From Paraburkholderia aromaticivorans (GTDB lineage: Bacteria > Pseudomonadota > Gammaproteobacteria > Burkholderiales > Burkholderiaceae), in assembly GCF_012689525.1 (NCBI RefSeq), contig NZ_CP051516.1, positions 744,001 to 808,000 of the forward strand: DNA of 64,000 nucleotides, written 5' to 3'. This document shows positions 39,199 to 48,204 of the stretch, one piece after another; position 1 is the first letter of the stretch, and the number at the start of each line of letters is the position of its first letter. The position numbers and the translations under genes were made by a program. The notes under the pieces are model-generated. The model was not told the origin of the DNA. It made no database searches and worked only from the letters and a program-made list of their open reading frames with translations.

Positions 39199-40110
39199 AT
39201 GTCGTCTTTTCATGCAGAGCAACCTATTCGTACACTCGTCACCGGGGCGAGCGGTTTCACGGGCCGCTATCTGGTCGACAACCTGCTTGGCCGCGGCCAC
39301 ACGGTGATCGAAACGGTCGCCGGGCGCGACGAGCCGGAAACGCCGACGCGCCTCAGGCTCGACATCACGTCGCCGGATGCGTGCCGGCGCGTGATCGAAA
39401 TCGCGCGGCCCGACTACATTGTCCATCTGGCTGCGATCAGCTTTGTAGGCCATAACGATCCGCTCGACTTTTACCGCGTCAACGTGATCGGCACGCTGAA
39501 TCTGCTGGAGGCGTGCGCCTCCGTCGGTCATACGCCCCGCAAGCTGCTGATCGCGAGCAGCGCGAACGTCTACGGCAACGTGACGAGCGACGCCATCGAC
39601 GAGAGTTTTCCGGTCACGCCGGTCAATCACTACGCGGCCAGCAAGGCGGCGATGGAAACGATGGTGCGGACCTGGTTCGATCGTCTGCCGATCCTGATCG
39701 TGCGGCCGTTCAACTATACCGGCCGCGGCCAGGCGTCCAACTTCCTCGTGCCCAAGATCGTCGAGCACTTCGCGCGTCGCGAACCGTCGATCGAACTCGG
39801 CAATATCGACGTCGCGCGCGATTTCTCCGACGTGCGCTACGTGGCGAGCGCCTATGAAGCGTTGCTCGACTCCGAGGCCGCCTCGGAAACCGTCAATGTC
39901 TGCACCGGCACGCCGTTTACGTTGCGCGAAATCCTCTCGGCGGCGAGCAGTCTGACCGGGCATGAACTCGAGATTCAGATCAATCCCGCCTTCGTGCGGC
40001 AAACCGATGTGAAGATGCTGGCCGGTTCGCCCGCCAAGCTGCGCACGCTCGTGCCGAAAGTCGAGGCGATTCCGTTCATGGACACGCTGCGCTGGATGCT
40101 GGCGGCATAA
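39199..40110 (+). CDS. NAD-dependent epimerase/dehydratase, likely GDP-4-keto-6-deoxy-hexose reductase
   Basis: A 303-residue extended SDR. Cofactor loop TGASGFTGRYL at the N-terminus, catalytic YAASK (Tyr and Lys) near residue 145, and NYTGRGQASNFLVPKIVEHFARRE, resembling the Rmd/GMD-like reductases that make GDP-rhamnose or related sugars. ATG 39199 has ggag 5 bases ahead; ATG 39184 is a possible alternative. It stands 467 bases before rmlB and is separately promoted. The exact sugar nucleotide is inferred, not proven. Confidence 0.75.
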   Translation: MSSFHAEQPIRTLVTGASGFTGRYLVDNLLGRGHTVIETVAGRDEPETPTRLRLDITSPDACRRVIEIARPDYIVHLAAISFVGHNDPLDFYRVNVIGTLNLLEACASVGHTPRKLLIASSANVYGNVTSDAIDESFPVTPVNHYAASKAAMETMVRTWFDRLPILIVRPFNYTGRGQASNFLVPKIVEHFARREPSIELGNIDVARDFSDVRYVASAYEALLDSEAASETVNVCTGTPFTLREILSAASSLTGHELEIQINPAFVRQTDVKMLAGSPAKLRTLVPKVEAIPFMDTLRWMLAA

Positions 40111-40577
40111 TCGGCCGCACCTGCGCGGCGATCCGCCATCTTTAGGGGTCACGGTGACGCGTGACTTTCGTTCGCGTATAAACAATCACCATGCTTCGCA
40201 TTGCCGGCTGATTTGTTCAGACGTGTACGGCGTTTGCTCCCGTTTTCCCCAGTGCATTACGCTGAATCAGGCCGCTAGCCGTTCCATCAGCCGCGGCGCT
40301 CCATCATGCTTGCAGCCGTTCACAGCGACATTCGTCGTGAAAGTGACGGCCGAATTAAATGATGGAAACCAAACTTGTCAAGCTGTTTCAAGTTGTTAGG
40401 GTTCTAGTTTTTGCCTTTGGCGGCTTTATAATCGGGGCTTCATAAGATTGGCGTTTGAGCGCCCGCCCGCAGTGCCAAGGGCGGCGGCGGGCGTCCACAA
40501 GATTCCGACACCACAACGCGTGGTAGCAGGTCAGTCAAACCATTTCGATCTGCCACCAACATCTAGAAGGGAATTTC
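40111..40577 (+). promoter_or_regulatory. leader region of the rml/O-antigen operon
   Basis: 467 bases without a gene and with lower GC. A perfect -10 TATAAT lies at 40427-40432, with no good -35 at 17 bases (ctagtt). An aacttg...caagtt dyad is present near 40372-40395. No ops/JUMPstart (GGCGGTAG) element was found. The ribosome site of rmlB (tagaaggg) ends the region. Confidence 0.45.
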
Positions 40578-41639
40578 ATGATTCTGGTAACGGGCGGCGC
40601 CGGTTTTATCGGCGCCAATTTCGTGCTCGACTGGCTCAATGCGTCGGACGAAGCGGTACTGAACGTGGACAAGCTGACGTACGCCGGCAATCTGGGTACG
40701 CTCAAGTCGCAACAAAACAATCCGAAGCACATTTTCGTGCGCGCGGATATCTGCGATCGCGCCGCGCTCGACGCGCTCTTTGCCGAGCATAAGCCGCGTG
40801 CCGTGCTGCATTTCGCCGCCGAGAGCCACGTGGATCGTTCGATCCATGGTCCGGCTGATTTCGTGCAAACGAACGTGGTCGGCACCTTCACGCTGCTCGA
40901 GGCGACCCGCAACTACTGGAGTGCGCTCGGCGAGGCGGCCAAAGCGGAATTCCGCTTCCTGCACGTGTCGACCGACGAAGTGTTCGGCTCGCTCTCCGCT
41001 ACCGATCCGCAATTTTCCGAGACCACGCCGTACGCGCCGAACAGTCCTTACTCGGCCACCAAGGCAGGTTCCGACCATCTGGTGCGCGCCTACCATCATA
41101 CGTACGGTCTCCCGGTCCTCACCACGAACTGCTCGAACAACTACGGTCCGTACCAGTTCCCCGAGAAGCTGATTCCGCTGATGATCGCCAACGCGCTCGG
41201 CGGCAAGCCGCTGCCGGTCTATGGCGACGGTCAGAACGTGCGCGACTGGCTGTATGTCGGCGACCATTGCAGCGCGATCCGCGAAGTGCTCGCGCGCGGC
41301 ACGCCGGGCGAGACGTACAACATCGGTGGCTGGAACGAGAAGAAGAACCTCGACGTGGTCCACACGCTGTGCGAACTGCTCGATCAGTTGCGTCCGAAGA
41401 CGGGCGCGTCGTACCGCGATCAGATCACCTATGTGAAGGATCGTCCGGGCCACGACCGCCGTTATGCAATCGACGCCCGCAAGCTCGAACGCGAACTCGG
41501 CTGGAAGCCTGCGGAAACGTTCGAGACGGGTCTCGCCAAGACGGTCCAGTGGTATCTGGACAATCAGGCGTGGTCGGACGAAGTTGCCTCCGGCGACTAT
41601 CGCAAGTGGGTTGAGACCAACTACGCGCAGCGCGCGTAA
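40578..41639 (+). CDS. rmlB: dTDP-glucose 4,6-dehydratase
   Basis: A 353-residue extended SDR, second enzyme of dTDP-L-rhamnose synthesis. [13 protein letters not shown] at the N-terminus, [12 protein letters not shown], the STDEVFG Thr/Asp/Glu triad and [12 protein letters not shown] with Tyr/Lys are all intact; [18 protein letters not shown] and [10 protein letters not shown] follow. It starts the rmlBACD operon, with rmlA 10 bases downstream. Confidence 0.97.
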   Translation: MILVTGGAGFIGANFVLDWLNASDEAVLNVDKLTYAGNLGTLKSQQNNPKHIFVRADICDRAALDALFAEHKPRAVLHFAAESHVDRSIHGPADFVQTNVVGTFTLLEATRNYWSALGEAAKAEFRFLHVSTDEVFGSLSATDPQFSETTPYAPNSPYSATKAGSDHLVRAYHHTYGLPVLTTNCSNNYGPYQFPEKLIPLMIANALGGKPLPVYGDGQNVRDWLYVGDHCSAIREVLARGTPGETYNIGGWNEKKNLDVVHTLCELLDQLRPKTGASYRDQITYVKDRPGHDRRYAIDARKLERELGWKPAETFETGLAKTVQWYLDNQAWSDEVASGDYRKWVETNYAQRA

Positions 41640-41649
41640 GGGCACGGCA

Positions 41650-42543
41650 ATGGCGCGCAAAGGCATTATTCTCGCGGGCGGCTCGGGCACACGCCTGTAT
41701 CCGATCACGCACGTGGTCTCCAAGCAGTTGCTGCCGGTCTACGACAAGCCGATGATCTACTACCCGCTGTCCACGCTGATGGTGGCGGGCATTCGCGATG
41801 TACTGATCATTTCCACGCCGCAGGACACGCCGCGCTTCGAAGCGATGCTGGGCGATGGCAGCCAGTGGGGCATGAACATCCAGTACGCGGTTCAGCCTTC
41901 ACCGGATGGGCTCGCGCAGGCGTTCATCATCGGCCGGGATTTTGTGGGCAACGATCCGTCGGCGCTGATTCTCGGCGACAACATCTTTTACGGCCACGAT
42001 CTCGCAAAGCAGCTTGAACACGCTAACGAGAAAGCAGACGGCGCCACGGTCTTTGCGTACCACGTGCATGATCCTGAACGTTATGGCGTGGTCGAATTCG
42101 ACAAGCAGTTCCGCGCGTTGTCGATCGAAGAGAAGCCGGCCAAGCCGCGTTCGAACTACGCGGTCACGGGTCTGTACTTCTACGACAAGCAGGTCTGCGA
42201 CATTGCCGCGGACATCAAGCCGTCGCCGCGTGGTGAACTCGAGATCACCGACATCAACTCGCGCTATCTCGCCAACGCCGCGCTCAATGTCGAGATCATG
42301 GGCCGTGGTTACGCGTGGCTCGATACCGGCACGCATGACTCGCTGATCGAAGCCGCGACCTTCATCGCTACGCTGCAGAAGCGTCAGGGCCTGGTGGTCG
42401 CGTGCCCGGAGGAGATCGCCTACCGGCAGCAGTGGATCGACGGCGAGCAGTTGCAGGCGCTCGCCAAACCGCTCGCGAAGAACGCCTACGGCAAGTATCT
42501 ACAAAACCTTCTTACGGACCAAGTGGCATGGCCATCCAAGTAA
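41650..42543 (+). CDS. rmlA: glucose-1-phosphate thymidylyltransferase
   Basis: A 297-residue nucleotidyltransferase that makes dTDP-glucose. Signature [11 protein letters not shown] (about 9-19), then [35 protein letters not shown] and [10 protein letters not shown]. Normal length. Starts at ATG 41650; its 3' end overlaps rmlC by 16 bases, so translation is coupled. RmlA is the feedback-controlled step of the pathway. Confidence 0.96.
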   Translation: MARKGIILAGGSGTRLYPITHVVSKQLLPVYDKPMIYYPLSTLMVAGIRDVLIISTPQDTPRFEAMLGDGSQWGMNIQYAVQPSPDGLAQAFIIGRDFVGNDPSALILGDNIFYGHDLAKQLEHANEKADGATVFAYHVHDPERYGVVEFDKQFRALSIEEKPAKPRSNYAVTGLYFYDKQVCDIAADIKPSPRGELEITDINSRYLANAALNVEIMGRGYAWLDTGTHDSLIEAATFIATLQKRQGLVVACPEEIAYRQQWIDGEQLQALAKPLAKNAYGKYLQNLLTDQVAWPSK

Positions 42544-43079
42544 CCGCAACCGCGCTGCCTGAAGTCAAGATCATCGAGCCGAAAGTGTTCGGCGATGCGA
42601 GAGGCTTTTTCTTCGAGAGCTTCAATGCGAAGGAATTCGCCGAGCAGGTCGAGCCGGGCGCCGAGTTCGTGCAGGACAACCATTCGCGCTCCGCGAAGGG
42701 CGTGCTGCGCGGGCTGCATTACCAGGTCCAGAATGCGCAGGGCAAGCTCGTGCGCGTCGTCGAAGGTGAAGTGTTCGACGTCGCTGTCGACATCCGCAAG
42801 AGTTCGCCGAATTTCGGCAAATGGGCGGGCGTGGTTTTGTCGGTCGACAACCATCGGCAATTGTGGGTGCCGCCCGGTTTCGCGCACGGGTTCGTGGTGC
42901 TGTCCGAGTCCGCGCAGTTTCTCTACAAGACCACCGATTACTGGTATCCCGAGCACGAGCGCAGCATCGTCTGGAACGATCCGGCGATCGGCATCCAGTG
43001 GCCGATCGACGACGAGCCGCTGCTGGCGGCGAAAGACGCGGCAGCCAAGCTTCTGGCCGATGCCGACGTTTTCGCATAA
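42528..43079 (+). CDS. rmlC: dTDP-4-dehydrorhamnose 3,5-epimerase
   Basis: A 183-residue cupin-fold epimerase. Catalytic His in VLRGLHYQ, the [12 protein letters not shown] segment, the later VPPGFAHGF and the Tyr of [14 protein letters not shown] match active RmlC. It starts within rmlA and ends 9 bases before rmlD. Confidence 0.96.
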   Translation: MAIQVTATALPEVKIIEPKVFGDARGFFFESFNAKEFAEQVEPGAEFVQDNHSRSAKGVLRGLHYQVQNAQGKLVRVVEGEVFDVAVDIRKSSPNFGKWAGVVLSVDNHRQLWVPPGFAHGFVVLSESAQFLYKTTDYWYPEHERSIVWNDPAIGIQWPIDDEPLLAAKDAAAKLLADADVFA

Positions 43080-43088
43080 GGGGTTGGC

Positions 43089-43985
43089 ATGAGCGCACAT
43101 GATGCCAAGCGGACGATTCTCGTCACCGGCGTAAACGGCCAGGTGGGCTTCGAGCTCGCGCGTACGCTGCAAGGACTCGGCACAGTGGTTGCGGTGGACC
43201 GCGCCGCGATGGATCTGTCCGATCCGGATCAGGTTCGTGCCGTGGTGCGCAACATCCGGCCGACGCTGATCGTCAATCCCGCAGCCTATACGGCGGTCGA
43301 CAAGGCGGAGGAGGAGTTCGATCTCGCCATGCGCATCAACGGCGAAGTGCCGGGCGTGCTCGCTGAAGAAGCGAAAAAGCTGGGTGCGGCGCTGGTTCAC
43401 TATTCGACCGACTATGTCTTCAACGGCGAGAAAGACGGCGCCTACGTCGAAGACGATCCCACCGATCCGCAAAACGCGTATGGGCGCACCAAGCTGGCCG
43501 GCGAGCAGGCCATCGCCGCGAGCGGCTGTGCGCACCTCATTTTTCGCACGAGCTGGGTGTACGGCACGCGGGGCAAGAACTTCCTGTTGACGATGCTGCG
43601 TCTCGGCGCGGAGCGCGACGAATTGAGCGTGGTCGCCGACCAGATCGGCGCGCCGACCTGGTCGAAAACGATTGCCACGCTCACTGCGAACGTACTCGCA
43701 CAAGCAGCGGCGCCGGGGCAGAGCGACTGGTGGCAGCAGCATTCGGGCGTTTATCACCTGACCGCCACGGGTTCGGCGTCGTGGCACGGTTTTGCCGAGG
43801 CCATTTTCGAACTGTCGGGCCTGGCGAAAACGCCGACCGTCAAACCGATCCCGGCTGCTTCCTATCCGACGCCGGCGAAGCGGCCCGGCAACTCGCGCAT
43901 GTCGAATGACAAGCTTGCCCGGACGTTCGGCGTGCAGCCGCCGGATTGGCGCGACGCCTTGCAACTTTGTCTGGGCGAGCGTTGA
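43089..43985 (+). CDS. rmlD: dTDP-4-dehydrorhamnose reductase
   Basis: A 298-residue SDR that produces dTDP-L-rhamnose. VTGVNGQVGFELAR, NPAAYTAVDKAEEE, the catalytic Y in YVFNGEKDG/NAYGRTKLAGE and RTSWVYGTRGKNF are typical. Its stop overlaps the TTG start of the next glycosyltransferase (TTGA). Confidence 0.96.
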   Translation: MSAHDAKRTILVTGVNGQVGFELARTLQGLGTVVAVDRAAMDLSDPDQVRAVVRNIRPTLIVNPAAYTAVDKAEEEFDLAMRINGEVPGVLAEEAKKLGAALVHYSTDYVFNGEKDGAYVEDDPTDPQNAYGRTKLAGEQAIAASGCAHLIFRTSWVYGTRGKNFLLTMLRLGAERDELSVVADQIGAPTWSKTIATLTANVLAQAAAPGQSDWWQQHSGVYHLTATGSASWHGFAEAIFELSGLAKTPTVKPIPAASYPTPAKRPGNSRMSNDKLARTFGVQPPDWRDALQLCLGER

Positions 43986-44878
43986 GCAGCACCCCACTGA
44001 CATCGCGTACGGGTGCCGTCGTTGTTTTCTACAACCCCGATGCGGCCTGTATCGAGCGGGCCAACCGGCTCGCCGCAAGGATGCACTGCGTGGTGGTCGA
44101 CAACACGCCGGCCGTGCGCCCAGCGAGCGAGCTGGGACTGGCCGGCGCGATCGAGTACCTGCCTAACGGCGAAAACGCTGGCATCGCGACGGCGATCAAT
44201 CAGGGCGTCGAGGCGCTGATTCGCGGCGGCTTCGAGATGGCGATCATCTTCGATCAGGACAGCGAGCCGCCCGCGTCGCTATTCACGGAGTTGCCGAAGG
44301 TCATCGACGCGGCCAACGCATCCGGCGAACGGGTCGCGCTGGCGGGCCCGGCCTACGAAGATGCGCGTCTGCGCGGCCTCGCGCCGTTCGTGCGCTTCAA
44401 GTGGGGCACGCTGGAGCGGATCGTGCCGCAGGGCGATCAGCCCATCGAGGTCGACTTCCTGATTTCGTCGGGGTCGTGCATCAATTTGCGCTGGTGGTCG
44501 AGCATCGGTCCGATGGACGACGCGCTTTTCATCGATTTTGTCGACCTGGAATGGTGTGTGCGTGCCAAGCAGAAGGGCTACCGGGTGTTGGGCGTGCCGT
44601 GGGTGCACATGAGCCATGAACTTGGCGGCGAGCCGGTCCGCGTACTGGGTCGCGCGTATCCCATGCATAGCCCGTTGCGCCACTACTACCTGTTCCGCAA
44701 CGCCGTTGTGCTGATTCGGCGTTCCTATGTGCCCTGGACGTGGAAGTCGTCCGAACTGGTCAAATTTCCCGTGCGGCTCGTCATCTATTCGTTGATGCCC
44801 TCGCAGCGGATGGCCCATTTGAGAATGGCCTTGCTCGGTATGTGGGACGGCATTCGCGGGCGGCTGGGTAGACTTTAG
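43982..44878 (+). CDS. GT2 glycosyltransferase, rhamnosyltransferase-like
   Basis: A 298-residue family-2 glycosyltransferase. GAVVVFYNPDAA opens the nucleotide-sugar fold, IIFDQDSEPP holds the DxD-type motif, and FIDFVDLEWCVRAKQKGY the acceptor-side acid, as in WbbL-like rhamnosyltransferases. The start is a TTG overlapping the rmlD stop; no in-frame ATG precedes the fold. Position directly after rmlD supports dTDP-rhamnose as donor. Confidence 0.85.
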   Translation: MSSTPLTSRTGAVVVFYNPDAACIERANRLAARMHCVVVDNTPAVRPASELGLAGAIEYLPNGENAGIATAINQGVEALIRGGFEMAIIFDQDSEPPASLFTELPKVIDAANASGERVALAGPAYEDARLRGLAPFVRFKWGTLERIVPQGDQPIEVDFLISSGSCINLRWWSSIGPMDDALFIDFVDLEWCVRAKQKGYRVLGVPWVHMSHELGGEPVRVLGRAYPMHSPLRHYYLFRNAVVLIRRSYVPWTWKSSELVKFPVRLVIYSLMPSQRMAHLRMALLGMWDGIRGRLGRL

Positions 44879-44962
44879 AACGCGGTGCGACAGCAGTCGG
44901 TGCAATTGGCCAGGAACTCTACGGGCAGCAGGCATCTCGTCGGATGCGCAGGAAGGAATTGC

Positions 44963-47134
44963 ATGAACACAAAATTTGGTGAGCCTCAGCAGGATGCAGT
45001 CAGTCGGGACGTCTCCCACGATGAGCCGTTGTCGCCTGGCGCCGAGGACGCGCGCCGTCTTCAGGGGCGCGTGGCACAGCTCGAGAAACAGCTCGATGAC
45101 GCGCTGAGCGATGGCGAGTCGATCGCGAAGCTCAACAATCGGATTCTGAAGCTGGAAGTTGAGCATGCCGCTTTGGTCAATTCGGTTTCGTGGCGCGTGA
45201 CGGCACCGCTGCGCTCGGTGACCCGTGTCGTGGCGGCGGTCCGTCTCGCATTCAGCACCATTGGCCGGCAGGCCGAGGTCAGGGGCGGGCTGGGCAGCGC
45301 GCTAGGCTACTATGCGTCGGTGATTGGGCGCGAAGGTCTGCCAGGCGTCGTGGCGCGCGTGCGCCGGCTCAAAAGCGGGCGCGGATTCGCCGACGGTCCG
45401 CCGCGTGACGAGGTCTACCACGAGTGGATCAGCCAGTACGATACGGTCACGCCGACCAAGCAACGCGAAATCGAAGCGGAAATCGGTCTGTTGGCGCGCA
45501 AGCCGCTGATCTCCGTCGTCGTGCCCACCTTCAATAGCGACGAGCGTTTGCTGCGCGAAATGGTGGCATCGGTTCAGGCGCAGATCTATCCGCACTGGGA
45601 GCTATGCATCGCGGACGATGCGTCGACCCAACCGCACGTCAAGGCCGTCCTGCAGGAGCTCGCCGCGGCCGACAGCCGCATCAAGGTTGTCTTCCGCGAG
45701 ACGAACGGCCACATTTCCGAAGCCAGCAATAGCGCGCTCGCGCTTGCAACGGGCGAATACGTCGCCTTGCTGGATCACGACGATCTGCTGCCGCCGCACG
45801 CGCTATACATGGTGGCGCGCTACATCAATCAGCATCCGCAAGGCCGGATGTTCTACAGCGACGAAGACAAGCTCACCACCGAAGGCAAGCGCACCACGCC
45901 TTACTTCAAGTGCGACTGGAACCCGCAAATGTTCCTGACGCAGAACATGTTCTCCCATCTGGGTGTGTTCGAGACGAAGCTGGTTCGGGAGGCGGGTGGT
46001 TTCAGGAAGGGCTTCGAAGGCAGCCAGGATTACGACCTGGCGTTGCGCTGCGTGGAGCTTGCCGGCGACGACAGCGTGATCCACATTCCGCATGTGCTGT
46101 ATCACTGGCGCATCGTGCCCGGCAGCACGGCGGGCAGCGGCAGCGAGAAGCCGTATGCGCTGATCGCCGCGATTCGCGCGCTAGAAGAACACCTGAAGCG
46201 CGCGAACATCAGCGCGACGGTCGAGCATCCGGTTGAATCACTCGGGGTGCTGCGCGTACGTTATACGCTGCCGAGTCCGCAGCCCAAAGTGTCGATCATC
46301 ATTCCGACGCGGGATGGGCTTGCGCTGCTCAAGCAATGTCTGGACAGTATTTTTGCCTACACGCTTTATCAGAATTTCGAAATCATCATCGTCGACAACG
46401 GCAGTGTGCGGCCGGAAACACTGAAATATTTCGACGAAGTGTCGCAGCGTCCCGATGTGCGTGTTTTGCGCGATGAATCACCGTTCAATTTCTCGGCGCT
46501 GAATAATCACGCGGCGCGCGTGGCGACCGGTGAATTCCTGTGTTTGTTGAATAACGATATCGAGGTGATCTCACCGGACTGGCTGAATGAAATGGTCAGT
46601 CTGGCCAATCTGCCGCGCGCCGGCGCGGTGGGCGCCTGCCTGTGGTATCCGACTGATGCGTTGCAGCACGGCGGCGTGGTGATCGGTCTCGGCGGGATTG
46701 CCGGCCACATGCATCACATGATGAAGCGCGGGCACTTCGGATACTTCGGTCGCGCGGTGGCGACGCAGAATCTGTCGGCAGTGACTGCGGCTTGCCTCGT
46801 GGTCAAGAAGTCGGTCTACGACGAAGTGGGCGGCCTGGAAGAAGAGCTGGCAGTCGCCTTCAACGACGTAGACTTCTGCATGAAGCTGCTGAAGGCGGGC
46901 TACCGCAATATCTGGACACCGTATGCCGAGATGTACCACCACGAATCGGCGACACGCGGCTCGGACCTCGATCCGGCAAAGTACGAGCGGTTCGTGAGCG
47001 AAATTCGCCGCATGGAGGCACGTTGGGAAGGCTGGTTCGAACGGGACCCGGCGTACAACCCGAATCTGTCGCTCAGCTGCGAGGTTCTGCCGTTTACACT
47101 GGCGTCGCCGCCGCGCATCGGCCAGTTCGAATAG
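44963..47134 (+). CDS. two-domain GT2 glycosyltransferase
   Basis: A 723-residue protein: coiled-coil start (about 20-75, RLQGRVAQLEKQLDDAL), then two GT2 domains. The first (about 180-400) has ISVVVPTFNSDE and LLDHDDLLPP; the second (about 440-700) has VSIIIPTRDGL, CLLNNDIEVIS and AVAFNDVDFCMKLLKAGY. Such tandem proteins add two sugars or extend rhamnan/polymannan chains. ATG 44963 has aggaagg upstream; the open frame before it is not conserved. It lies next to the ABC exporter genes. Confidence 0.88.
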   Translation: MNTKFGEPQQDAVSRDVSHDEPLSPGAEDARRLQGRVAQLEKQLDDALSDGESIAKLNNRILKLEVEHAALVNSVSWRVTAPLRSVTRVVAAVRLAFSTIGRQAEVRGGLGSALGYYASVIGREGLPGVVARVRRLKSGRGFADGPPRDEVYHEWISQYDTVTPTKQREIEAEIGLLARKPLISVVVPTFNSDERLLREMVASVQAQIYPHWELCIADDASTQPHVKAVLQELAAADSRIKVVFRETNGHISEASNSALALATGEYVALLDHDDLLPPHALYMVARYINQHPQGRMFYSDEDKLTTEGKRTTPYFKCDWNPQMFLTQNMFSHLGVFETKLVREAGGFRKGFEGSQDYDLALRCVELAGDDSVIHIPHVLYHWRIVPGSTAGSGSEKPYALIAAIRALEEHLKRANISATVEHPVESLGVLRVRYTLPSPQPKVSIIIPTRDGLALLKQCLDSIFAYTLYQNFEIIIVDNGSVRPETLKYFDEVSQRPDVRVLRDESPFNFSALNNHAARVATGEFLCLLNNDIEVISPDWLNEMVSLANLPRAGAVGACLWYPTDALQHGGVVIGLGGIAGHMHHMMKRGHFGYFGRAVATQNLSAVTAACLVVKKSVYDEVGGLEEELAVAFNDVDFCMKLLKAGYRNIWTPYAEMYHHESATRGSDLDPAKYERFVSEIRRMEARWEGWFERDPAYNPNLSLSCEVLPFTLASPPRIGQFE

Positions 47135-47359
47135 CAGCGCAGGCGGCTCGGCGTCTGCATGAAGGCACGTGCGGCGCGCTGGGTCCTTGATTTGACGGGG
47201 TTCAGTCCGCTACGGCAGAATGCCGGGTTAAGATGGCTGCGGCTGTATCCAGAAATGTTCATCACGTTCCGGCGCGCCTGTCAACACGCCGCCGGAATTT
47301 TTAGCACCGTTTGTATCGGTTTGACAATCGAAACGCAGACGGTTTGTCGGAACCTATCA

Positions 47360-48148
47360 ATGCAAATTTCTGTTTTGCGGCATCGGTCGCTCTTGTGGGA
47401 CTTTGTCCGCCGTGACCTTGCGACTAAATTCCGCGGTTCGGTGCTCGGCTCCGTCTGGATGATCGTTACGCCAATCCTGACTTTGCTGGTCTATTTCTTT
47501 GTTTTTAGCGTCGTGTTTAAGGCGCGCTGGGCCGGCGAAGGGTTAAACAGCAAGGCGTCCGCGCTGATTCTTTTCAGCGGACTGATCACTTACACGTTCT
47601 TTTCCGAATGCTTTCTGCGCGCGCCGATGCTGATGCGCGAGAATCCGAACTTTATCAAAAAGGTCGTGTTCCCGCTCGAGGTGCTGCCACTCGCCATTAC
47701 CGTGTCCGCAGTCGTGAACGCGGCGATCGGCTATGGCCTTCTGCTCCTGTTCAACCTGGTGTTCGTCGGCTTGCCGCCGCTGTCCGCCATTGCACTGCCG
47801 GTCGTTCTGCTGCCGATGTTTTTCGCCGTGCTGGGCGTGACGTATCTGCTGGCGTCGCTCGGCGTGTATTTGCCCGACATCAAGCTGCTGGTGCCGCCGA
47901 TTTCCATGGCTATCATGTATCTGAGCCCGGTGTTTTATCCGCTCGACATGGTGCCGCAAATCCTGCGATTCGCGGTCGCGATGAATCCTTTTACACCGGT
48001 GCTGGAAAACGTACGGCACGTATTTTTCTTCGGCCAATGGCCGGATGTGGTCGGCATGATTATTCAGTTGGCCGTGTCGATTGCTTTTCTATGCGCGTGC
48101 TATTGGTTTTTCATGAAATCCAAAAAAGGATTTCCTGATGTGCTTTAG
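47360..48148 (+). CDS. wzm: O-antigen ABC exporter permease (Wzm-like)
   Basis: A 262-residue ABC-2 type permease with six hydrophobic segments (first at VWMIVTPILTLLVYFFVFSVV, split here; last at IIQLAVSIAFLCACYW). N-terminal WDFVRRDLATKFRGSVLG is the typical amphipathic coupling helix. It partners with the Wzt-like ATPase at 50741; an 817-residue glycosyltransferase gene lies between them. ATG 47360 gives the family length; the longer frame from 47159 is unsupported. Confidence 0.9.
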   Translation: MQISVLRHRSLLWDFVRRDLATKFRGSVLGSVWMIVTPILTLLVYFFVFSVVFKARWAGEGLNSKASALILFSGLITYTFFSECFLRAPMLMRENPNFIKKVVFPLEVLPLAITVSAVVNAAIGYGLLLLFNLVFVGLPPLSAIALPVVLLPMFFAVLGVTYLLASLGVYLPDIKLLVPPISMAIMYLSPVFYPLDMVPQILRFAVAMNPFTPVLENVRHVFFFGQWPDVVGMIIQLAVSIAFLCACYWFFMKSKKGFPDVL

Positions 48149-48204
48149 GAAATTCGCTTAAAGGTATAAGTCGAATTAACGTCGGCAGGTATTGGATTAA
48201 TATA